A stretch of DNA of 64,000 nt, taken from Streptomyces musisoli (lineage in GTDB: Bacteria; Actinomycetota; Actinomycetes; Streptomycetales; Streptomycetaceae). This document shows, one piece after another, positions 57,956 through 64,000 of the stretch (within the stretch, counting starts at the first letter, position 1; each line of letters starts with the position of its first letter). The translations under genes and the position numbers were made by a program. The stretch spans positions 62,001 to 126,000 of the forward strand of contig NZ_JAERRH010000005.1 of NCBI RefSeq assembly GCF_016741855.1, in the 5' to 3' direction. The notes under the pieces were generated by a model. That model had not been told where the DNA came from. It saw only the letters and a list, made by a program, of their open reading frames with translations, and did no database searches.

Positions 57956-58727
57956 CTGCGGCCGTCCCTTCCTTGCCGACACTGGGTGCGAGCCGGCCCA
58001 TGAAGGCGAGGCTCTCCTCGAAGATCCGGTCCGCATCCATGTCCAACGTCGCCACGTGGTAGCTGTGTTCCAGCACGATCTCCGTGACGTCCACGGACGA
58101 CACCCGGCTCAGCACCCGCGCCGAGTCGGCCGCCGGGACGACATGGTCCTGGGCGCTGCGCAGCAGCAGCAGCGGCTGCGTGACCTGGGGCAGCTCGCCG
58201 TCCAGCCGGCGCAGGAACACCCGCAGGGAGTGCGCCGCGTGCAGCGGCACCCGGTCGTAGCCCAGCTCCGCCGCGCCCTCCTTCGCGATGTCGCTGGCGA
58301 TGCCCTTCGTCGTCCGCACCAGGTGCCGGGCGACCGGAAGGGCGTAGGCCGACAGCCCGTGCACCTTGTTCGCCGGGTTGACGACCACCGCGCCCGCGAC
58401 CCGCTCGCCGTGCCGGGCGGCCAGCCGGAGCGCCAGCGCACCGCCCATCGACAGGCCCGCGACGAACACCCGGGAGCAGCGCGCGGCCAGCACGCGCAGC
58501 TCGCGGTCCACCTCCGCGTACCAGTCCTGCCAGACCGTCAGCTGCATGTCCTCCCAGCGGGTGCCGTGCCCGGGCAGCAGCGGCACGGACACGGTCAGGC
58601 CGTGCGCCGCGTGATGCTCCGCCCACGGGCGCAGTGACTGGGGCGAGCCGGTGAAGCCGTGGCAGAGGAGGACCCCCACCTCACCGCCCTCGTGGCGGTA
58701 CGGCTCGGCTCCGGGGAGAACTGGCAT
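57948..58727 (-). CDS. Alpha/beta hydrolase, carboxylesterase/monoacylglycerol lipase type
   Basis: The 259-residue enzyme resembles the Est30/monoacylglycerol lipase group. GVLLCHGFTGSPQSLRPWAEHHAAHG gives the oxyanion loop, VFVAGLSMGGALALRLAARHG the nucleophile elbow (Ser in GLSMGG), LLLRSAQDHVVPAADS the acid and IVLEHSYHVATLDMD the His. It lacks a signal peptide and acts inside the cell, probably on lipid esters. The start ATG 58727 has GTGAGG upstream. It is divergent from the acyltransferase, with 102 bp between starts; deacylation and acylation of lipids lie side by side. Confidence 0.93.
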   Translation of the reverse strand: MPVLPGAEPYRHEGGEVGVLLCHGFTGSPQSLRPWAEHHAAHGLTVSVPLLPGHGTRWEDMQLTVWQDWYAEVDRELRVLAARCSRVFVAGLSMGGALALRLAARHGERVAGAVVVNPANKVHGLSAYALPVARHLVRTTKGIASDIAKEGAAELGYDRVPLHAAHSLRVFLRRLDGELPQVTQPLLLLRSAQDHVVPAADSARVLSRVSSVDVTEIVLEHSYHVATLDMDADRIFEESLAFMGRLAPSVGKEGTAAVG

Positions 58728-58829
58728 GTGCCTCACCGTACGCGACCGCACTGACACCGACCAGGGTCGTCGGGTCCATTGACGGTCCTCCGGGTTAAGG
58801 TCTCCTCGACGCAAACAGGAGGCACACGG

Positions 58830-59576
58830 GTGATGTACGGCACGATGAAGGTCGCGATCGGGGGGCCGCTGAAGGTCGCCTTCCGGCCTTGGGTGGAGGG
58901 CCTGGAGAACATTCCGGCCACGGGCGCCGCCATCCTGGCCAGCAATCACCTGTCCTTCTCGGACTCGTTCTTCCTGCCGGCCGTCCTGGACCGCAAGGTC
59001 ACCTTCATCGCCAAGGCCGAGTACTTCACCACCCCGGGCGTGAAGGGCCGCCTCACCGCGGCCTTCTTCAAGGGCGTCGGCCAGCTCCCGGTGGACCGCT
59101 CCGGGGCGCGCGGCGCGGGTGAGGCGGCGATCAAGAGCGGTATAGAGGTGCTGGAGCGCGGCGAGCTGTTCGGCATCTATCCGGAAGGCACCCGCTCGCC
59201 CGACGGACGGCTGTACCGGGGCAAGCCCGGCGGCCTCGCGCGCGTGGCGCTCGCCAGCGGAGCGCCCGTCATCCCGGTCGCCATGATCGACACGGAGAAG
59301 ATCCAGCCGCCCGGCAAGGTCGTGCCGAAGCTGATGCGGCCCGGCATCCGCATCGGCAAGCCCATGGACTTCAGCCGCTACCAGGGCATGGAGCACGACC
59401 GGTTCGTGCTGCGCGCCCTGACCGACGAGGTCATGTACGAGATCATGAAGCTCTCCGGCCAGGAGTACGTCGACATCTACGCCACCGCGGCCAAGCGGCA
59501 GATAGCGGAGGCGGCCAAGGCCGCCAAGGCGGCCAGGGAAGCGGAGAAGGCGGAGAAGAAGCAGGCCGACTCCTAG
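58830..59576 (+). CDS. PlsC-type 1-acyl-sn-glycerol-3-phosphate acyltransferase
   Basis: The membrane-bound enzyme (248 aa) acylates lysophosphatidate or a related lipid. It has the catalytic NHLSFSDSFFLP (NHx4D), KAEYFTTPGVKG, IKSGIEVLERGELFGIYPEGTRSPDG (acceptor-binding EGTR) and VPVAMI-type segment GAPVIPVAMIDTEK. The C-terminus is a Lys/Ala-rich helix (AEAAKAAKAAREAEKAEKKQ). The start is GTG 58830 (ATG 58833 possible) after ACAGGAGG. M. tuberculosis Rv2182c is the matching gene. With PimB' and FadD upstream it likely serves phospholipid or phosphatidylinositol mannoside synthesis. Confidence 0.92.
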   Translation: MMYGTMKVAIGGPLKVAFRPWVEGLENIPATGAAILASNHLSFSDSFFLPAVLDRKVTFIAKAEYFTTPGVKGRLTAAFFKGVGQLPVDRSGARGAGEAAIKSGIEVLERGELFGIYPEGTRSPDGRLYRGKPGGLARVALASGAPVIPVAMIDTEKIQPPGKVVPKLMRPGIRIGKPMDFSRYQGMEHDRFVLRALTDEVMYEIMKLSGQEYVDIYATAAKRQIAEAAKAAKAAREAEKAEKKQADS

Positions 59577-59612
59577 GCGGGGAGAACGGAAGAGCCGGGG
59601 GGACCGGGGGAC

Positions 59613-60968
59613 ATGCCCAAGCGCGAGCGTGAGGGGGCCGGAGGGCGCGCCGGCGGTGCGAGAGCGGGCGCGCGGCGGCCTGAAGGGCCGGGCACGGCCG
59701 GGCCCTCACCGTCGACCGGAGCGCCCGGAGGCGGACGGGCCGGGACACGGGGCGTCATGCGGATGTCGGTCGAGCTGCCGCTGTGGCGTGCGCTCGCCGG
59801 CTACCGCGTCCTGACCATGCTGTACGCCATCGGCCTGTGCGCCACCGCGTACGACCACTTCGTGCGGCCCTGGGTCGCCGTCGCCTACTACGCCGTCCTC
59901 GTCGTGTGGACCCTCGCCACCCTGCCGAAGGTGGCCAACGCGGCGAGCTGCACCCGCCGCTTCCTGGCCGCCGACCTGGGCGTCGCCCTCCTCGGCATCC
60001 TGCTCACCCCGGTCGCCGACAGCCACGAGCGGATCGCGGGCGGCGGCCCCACCCTGCCCTCGATATGGACCGCCGGCGCCGTACTCGCCTTCGCCGTCAA
60101 GGGCGGCTGGCGCTGGGCGGCCGTCGCCTCCACGGCCGTGGCCGCCGTCAACCTGGTCGAGCGCGGCCACCCGGCCCGGGACACCGTGCACAACGTGATC
60201 CTCGTCTGGGTGGCCTCCATCGCCATCGGCTACGTCGTGGAGGTGGCCCGCGCCTCCGAGCGCACCCTCGCCCGCGCGCTGGAGATCGAGGCCGCGACCC
60301 GGGAGCGGGAGCGGCTGGCCCGGGACATCCACGACAGCGTGCTCCAGGTGCTGGCGATGGTGAAGCGCCGGGGCACGGCCCTCGGCGGCGAGGCGGCCGA
60401 GCTGGGCCGGCTGGCCGGTGAGCAGGAAGTCGCCCTGCGGACGCTGGTGTCGGGCGGTCTGGTGCCGGTGTCCCGGGTCCCGGACGACCCGGCCGAAGGC
60501 GCCGTCGTCCGGGTGCTCCAGGAGCCCGGCGAGGACGCACCGGCCGGCCCGGTCGACCTGCGCTCCCTGCTCGCCCCCTACGCGTGCGCCCGGTTCAGCC
60601 TCGCCGAGCCCGGCGCCCCGGTGCTGCTGCCGGCGGCGGCGGCCCGCGAGGTGGCCGCCGCCGTGGGGGCCGCCCTGGACAACGTGCGCCGGCATGCCGG
60701 TGCGCACGCCCGGGCCTGGATCCTGGTGGAGGACGAGCCGGACGAGATCGTCGTCACCGTCCGGGACGACGGCCCCGGCGTCGCCGAGGGCCGGCTCGCG
60801 CAGGCCGAGGGCGAGGGCCGGCTCGGGGTGGCCCTGTCGATCCGGGGCCGGCTGCGCGACCTCGGCGGCAGCGCCGAGATCGTCTCCGTGCCCGGGCAGG
60901 GCACGGAGGTCGAACTGAAGGTACCGAAGTGCGCCGCGGGGGCGCGGGGGAAGAAGGCGGAGCGGTGA
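59613..60968 (+). CDS. macS: MacS-type sensor histidine kinase
   Basis: The 451-residue kinase has about 48 Gly/Ala/Arg-rich N-terminal residues. Five to six membrane helices follow (ALAGYRVLTMLYAIGLCATAY, VAVAYYAVLVVWTLATLP, AADLGVALLGILLTPV and so on). The phospho-acceptor His is in RERLARDIHDSVLQVLAMV, and the ATP domain has GAALDNVRRHAGAHARAW and VTVRDDGPGVAEGRL. It is the homologue of MacS of S. coelicolor, whose pair MacRS affects development and antibiotic production. The start has GGGGGG upstream. It overlaps macR by TGATG. Confidence 0.9.
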   Translation: MPKREREGAGGRAGGARAGARRPEGPGTAGPSPSTGAPGGGRAGTRGVMRMSVELPLWRALAGYRVLTMLYAIGLCATAYDHFVRPWVAVAYYAVLVVWTLATLPKVANAASCTRRFLAADLGVALLGILLTPVADSHERIAGGGPTLPSIWTAGAVLAFAVKGGWRWAAVASTAVAAVNLVERGHPARDTVHNVILVWVASIAIGYVVEVARASERTLARALEIEAATRERERLARDIHDSVLQVLAMVKRRGTALGGEAAELGRLAGEQEVALRTLVSGGLVPVSRVPDDPAEGAVVRVLQEPGEDAPAGPVDLRSLLAPYACARFSLAEPGAPVLLPAAAAREVAAAVGAALDNVRRHAGAHARAWILVEDEPDEIVVTVRDDGPGVAEGRLAQAEGEGRLGVALSIRGRLRDLGGSAEIVSVPGQGTEVELKVPKCAAGARGKKAER

Positions 60969-61645
60969 TGACACAGCAGCAGGACCCGATCAGGGTGATG
61001 GTGGTGGACGACCACCCCATGTGGCGTGACGCGGTCGCCCGCGACCTGGCCGAGTCCGGCTTCGAGGTGGTCGCCACCGCCGGCGACGGCGAGCAGGCGG
61101 TCCGCCGTGCCAAGGCCGCCGTCCCCGACGTCCTCGTGTTGGACCTCAACCTGCCCGCCAAGCCCGGCGTCCAGGTGTGCAAGGAACTGGTCGGCCACAA
61201 CCCGGCGTTGCGGGTGCTCGTCCTCTCGGCGAGCGGTGAGCACGCGGACGTCCTGGAGGCCGTGAAGTCCGGCGCGACCGGCTATCTGCTGAAGTCGGCC
61301 TCCACCGAGGAACTCCTGGACGCGGTGCGCCGGACCGCCGTCGGCGACCCCGTGTTCACGCCGGGCCTCGCCGGACTGGTCCTCGGCGAGTACCGGCGGC
61401 TGGCCGCCGAGCCCGCGCCCGCCCCGGACGCCGACGAGCCGGGCGCCCCCCGGCTGACGGACCGGGAGACGGAGGTGCTGCGGCTGGTGGCGAAGGGCCT
61501 GAGCTACAAGCAGATCGCCGAACGTCTCGTCATCTCCCACCGCACGGTGCAGAACCACGTCCAGAACACCCTCGGCAAGCTCCAGTTGCACAACAGGGTG
61601 GAGCTGGTGCGGTACGCGATAGAGCGCGGACTGGACGACGAGTAG
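60968..61645 (+). CDS. macR: MacR-type NarL-family response regulator
   Basis: The protein (225 aa) has a receiver with DDHPMWRDAVARDL, Asp in DVLVLDLNLPAKPG, Ser in VLVLSASGEHAD and Lys in GYLLKSASTEEL. The LuxR-type helix-turn-helix is LTDRETEVLRLVAKGLSYKQIAERLVISHRTVQNHVQNTLGKL. ATG 60968 overlaps the macS stop; GTG 60965 is also possible. From memory MacR of S. coelicolor binds TGAGTAC-2-GTACTCA; I saw no such site in the adjacent spacers. Coupled with macS. Confidence 0.92.
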   Translation: MTQQQDPIRVMVVDDHPMWRDAVARDLAESGFEVVATAGDGEQAVRRAKAAVPDVLVLDLNLPAKPGVQVCKELVGHNPALRVLVLSASGEHADVLEAVKSGATGYLLKSASTEELLDAVRRTAVGDPVFTPGLAGLVLGEYRRLAAEPAPAPDADEPGAPRLTDRETEVLRLVAKGLSYKQIAERLVISHRTVQNHVQNTLGKLQLHNRVELVRYAIERGLDDE

Positions 61646-61753
61646 GCCGGATTCCGACAACGCACCCGAATCACCCTTCCCGCCTCTCCCGATGTGACGC
61701 GGATCACCATTAGCGTGACTGAGCGTCAGGCAGGCATGGCGAAGGGACATTTC

Positions 61754-62782
61754 ATGCGAGTCGGAGTACTGACCGGAGGCGGCGACTGCCCCGGGCTCAA
61801 CGCCGTCATCCGGGGCGTCGTGCGCAAGGGCGTACAGGAGTACGGCTACGACTTCGTCGGCTTCCGGGACGGCTGGCGGGGTCCGCTCGAGAACGACACG
61901 GTCCGCCTCGACATCCCCGCGGTGCGCGGCATCCTGCCCCGCGGCGGCACCGTCCTCGGTTCCTCGCGGACCAACCCCCTCAAGGTGGAGGGCGGTATCC
62001 GCCGCATCAAGGAGAACCTCGCCAAGCAGGAGGTCGAGGCCCTCGTCGCGATCGGCGGCGAGGACACCCTGGGCGTCGCCGCGCGTCTCTCCGACGAGTA
62101 CGGCATGCCCTGCGTCGGCGTACCGAAGACCATCGACAACGACCTGTCCGCCACCGACTACACCTTCGGCTTCGACACCGCCGTCAACATCGCCACCGAG
62201 GCCATCGACCGGCTGCACACCACCGCCGAGTCACACATGCGGGTCCTCGTCTGCGAGGTGATGGGGCGGCACGCCGGCTGGATCGCGCTGCACTCGGGCC
62301 TCGCCGGCGGCGCCAACGTCATCCTCATCCCCGAACAGCGCTTCGACCTCGACCAGGTGTGCGCGTGGATCACCTCCCGCTTCAAGGCGTCCTACGCCCC
62401 GATCGTCGTCGTCGCCGAGGGCGCCATGCCGAAGGACGGTGACATGGTGCTCAAGGACCAGTCGCAGGACTCCTTCGGGCATGTGCGGCTGTCCGGGGTC
62501 GGCGAGTGGCTGGCCAAGGAGATCGAGAAGCGCACCGGCAAGGAGGCCCGCACCACGGTCCTCGGACACATCCAGCGCGGCGGCACCCCCAGTGCCTTCG
62601 ACCGCTGGCTCGCCACCCGCTTCGGGCTGCACGCCATCGACTGCGTGCGCGACGGCGACTTCGGCAAGATGGTCGCCCTGCGCGGTACCGACATCGTCCG
62701 CGTCCCGATCTCCGAGGCCACGGCCAGGCTGAAGACCGTGGACCCGAAGCTGTACGAGGAGGTCGGGGTGTTCTTCGGCTGA
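61754..62782 (+). CDS. pfkA: 6-phosphofructokinase, group III (residues suggest pyrophosphate use)
   Basis: The 342-residue enzyme phosphorylates fructose 6-phosphate. It has MRVGVLTGGGDCPGLNAVIRG, GTVLGSSRTNPL, VPKTIDNDLSATDYTFGFDTAVN (catalytic Asp in TIDND), EVMGRHAGWIALHSGLAGGA and HIQRGGTPSAFDR. At the phosphate-donor position the motif is IGGEDTLG, with Asp where ATP-dependent enzymes have Gly, together with Lys in PKTIDND. This Asp-Lys pair is the signature I know from PPi-dependent PFK of Amycolatopsis. ATG 61754 has GAAGGGA 7 nt upstream. glkA lies 5.5 kb away, so two early glycolysis genes are close. Confidence 0.93.
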   Translation: MRVGVLTGGGDCPGLNAVIRGVVRKGVQEYGYDFVGFRDGWRGPLENDTVRLDIPAVRGILPRGGTVLGSSRTNPLKVEGGIRRIKENLAKQEVEALVAIGGEDTLGVAARLSDEYGMPCVGVPKTIDNDLSATDYTFGFDTAVNIATEAIDRLHTTAESHMRVLVCEVMGRHAGWIALHSGLAGGANVILIPEQRFDLDQVCAWITSRFKASYAPIVVVAEGAMPKDGDMVLKDQSQDSFGHVRLSGVGEWLAKEIEKRTGKEARTTVLGHIQRGGTPSAFDRWLATRFGLHAIDCVRDGDFGKMVALRGTDIVRVPISEATARLKTVDPKLYEEVGVFFG

Positions 62783-62833
62783 CGCCCCGGCCCGGGCCCG
62801 GGGACCGCACGGCCCCCGGGTCCCCGCCCCGCC

Positions 62834-64000
62834 TCACCGCACCGTGCTCGCCCGCAGCCGGCCGATCAGCTCCCGGACGACCGCCGCGCCGTTCAGCGTG
62901 AGAACCGATTCCGGATGGAACTGCACGCCCGCGAACCCGGGGCCGCGCAGCGCGTGCACCTCGCCGTTCGCCGCGCGGCTCACCTCGACGCCGTGCGCGG
63001 CCAGCTCCCGGGCCGCCACCTCGTCGCAGCGCGCCACGAAGCTGTTGTAGAAGCCGACGGTCTCGCTCCGCCCGAACAGGTCGATCTCCGTCTGCGCCCC
63101 CTGGTACGGCACTTCCTTCCGTACGATCTCCAGGCCCAGCTCCGCCGCGATCAGCTCGTGCCCGAGGCAGACGCCGAGCACACCGTGCCGGTGCGCCCGT
63201 ACCACCCGGGCGGTGAGGTCGCGCAGGAGCCGCATCCTGGGGTCGCGGAGGTCGGACGGATCACCCGGACCGGGGCCGAGGACGACCGGCCCCTCGTGCG
63301 CGAGCACCGCCTCCCGCAGTCCGGGCTCGTCGTACCGCCGGACGGTCACGTCGAGCCCGGCCGACCGCAGGACGTGCGCGAGCATCGCGGTGAAGGTGTC
63401 CTCGGCGTCGACGACGAGGGCGTGGCCCGCGAGTGCCTCGGACCGCTCCTGCATCCGCAGCCAGAACGGCGCGAGCGCGGCACGCCGGCCGTCCAGCGCG
63501 GCCCGCACCCGCGGATCGTCCGCCAGCCGGGGCCGCTCCCGCTCCCGGCGCGGCCGGGACGGCCGTACCCCGAGGGCGGCCAGCACGCCCGCCGCCTTCG
63601 CGTGGGTCTCCGCGACCTCGCCCGCCGGGTCGGAGCCGCGCACCAGCGTCGCCCCGACGGGAACGCGCAGCCGGCCGTCGGCACCGATGTCGGCGGTGCG
63701 GATCAGGATGGGGGAGTCGAGGGTCTGCGCGCCCCCGGAGTCCCGGCCGAGCAGGGCCAGCGCACCGGCGTAGTACCCGCGCCCCCCGGCCTCGTGCCGC
63801 TCGATCACCCGGCACGCGTTCTGCACCGGCGAACCGGTCACCGTCGCCGCGAACAGGGTCTCCCGCAGCACTTCCCGCACGTCCAGGGAGGACTTCCCGC
63901 GCAGCTCGTACTCGGTGTGCGCGAGGTGCGCCATCTCCTTGAGCCGGGGACCGACGACGACCCCGCCCATGTCGCCGACGGTGCACATCATCTTCAGCTC
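62834..64000 (-). CDS. Fused anthranilate synthase (TrpE-TrpG/PhzE-like), C-terminal part; runs off the window
   Basis: The 389 visible residues begin inside the chorismate-using TrpE domain (ELKMMCTVGDMGGVVVGPRLKEM, then YELRGKSSLDVREVLRETLFAATVTGSPVQNACRVIERHEAGGRGYYAGALALLG). They continue through a charged linker into a class I glutamine amidotransferase: VLGPGPGDPSDLRDPRM, GVLGVCLGHELIAAELG (nucleophile Cys) and FAGVQFHPESVLTLNGA (His-Glu). The two normally separate subunits are therefore on one chain. It makes anthranilate, or aminodeoxyisochorismate if PhzE-like. trpD at 31.8 kb is the next pathway step. The start lies beyond base 64000. Confidence 0.9.
   Translation of the reverse strand, partial: ELKMMCTVGDMGGVVVGPRLKEMAHLAHTEYELRGKSSLDVREVLRETLFAATVTGSPVQNACRVIERHEAGGRGYYAGALALLGRDSGGAQTLDSPILIRTADIGADGRLRVPVGATLVRGSDPAGEVAETHAKAAGVLAALGVRPSRPRRERERPRLADDPRVRAALDGRRAALAPFWLRMQERSEALAGHALVVDAEDTFTAMLAHVLRSAGLDVTVRRYDEPGLREAVLAHEGPVVLGPGPGDPSDLRDPRMRLLRDLTARVVRAHRHGVLGVCLGHELIAAELGLEIVRKEVPYQGAQTEIDLFGRSETVGFYNSFVARCDEVAARELAAHGVEVSRAANGEVHALRGPGFAGVQFHPESVLTLNGAAVVRELIGRLRASTVR

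Noticed and set aside
1..64000. tRNA, rRNA, transposases, prophage, attachment sites or a natural-product cluster
   Set aside because: Scanning the spacers and translations showed none. The window looks like core chromosome.

Overview
The window is chromosomal DNA of a Streptomyces-type actinomycete. GC is very high with GC-rich third codon positions, and many genes start with GTG or TTG. The gene set is typically streptomycete: GlkA with its upstream DUF5304 gene, MacRS, PspA/PspAA, an actinobacterial bcc-aa3 respiratory branch with CtaF, and a SAM-IV riboswitch. Identifications come from reading the translations and comparing them with remembered families; no search was run.

Layout. 1-5.6 kb: the 5' part of cobT, a zinc-ribbon methyltransferase, a CobU fusion protein, a small conserved protein, an HtrA/DegP-like lipoprotein protease and a second methyltransferase. 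5.6-9.1 kb: DUF3043 membrane protein, pspA-pspAA and a secreted propeller-like protein. 9.1-15.4 kb: minisatellite-rich DNA, a NarL-type two-component pair and an AcrB-like RND pump. 15.4-22 kb: nadA, erpA, a membrane-anchored protein, adenosine kinase and a cysteine desulfurase-TusA fusion. 22.4-31.7 kb: ctaC-ctaD-ctaF, an L,D-transpeptidase, a receiver-like protein and ctaE-qcrCAB. 31.8-40 kb: trpD, SAM-IV riboswitch plus leader ORF plus class V aminotransferase, Ser/Thr kinase, rhomboid-Lrp/RAM pair, zinc ribbon, NYN protein. 40-44 kb: two NlpC/P60 paralogues, a gluzincin-like lipoprotein, padR. 44-54 kb: MATE pump, GT87 transferase, PimB'-like mannosyltransferase, cholesterol oxidase, FadD, phosphoesterase, SRPBCC protein, ArsA-like ATPase. 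54.7-64 kb: DUF5304-glkA, an endonuclease/phosphatase-fold protein, membrane protein, lipase-like hydrolase, PlsC-type acyltransferase, macS-macR, pfkA and the 3' part of a fused anthranilate synthase.

How the genes fit together. The ctaC/D/F, ctaE and qcrCAB genes encode essentially the whole cytochrome bcc-aa3 supercomplex, on both sides of an L,D-transpeptidase. NadA and ErpA (NAD and Fe-S supply) sit alongside. The genes from the acyltransferase at 58.8 kb back to erpA at 16.8 kb follow the same neighbourhood as Mycobacterium tuberculosis Rv2182c-Rv2204c as I remember it (acyltransferase, ArsA-like ATPase, SRPBCC protein, FadD15, PimB', NlpC/P60, trpD, ctaE-qcrCAB, ctaC, adoK, HesB). The locus therefore looks like an old actinobacterial block joining respiration, inner-membrane glycolipid synthesis and wall hydrolysis, with streptomycete insertions such as the STK, the MATE-PadR module and cholesterol oxidase.

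There is no prophage, transposase, CRISPR array, tRNA, rRNA or obvious natural-product cluster. The non-coding DNA is the less ordinary part: several 3' flanks carry tandem repeats that copy the end of the neighbouring gene, several genes have leaderless promoter geometry, and there are three strong dyads (nadA/erpA, the ctaE start codon, padR/MATE).
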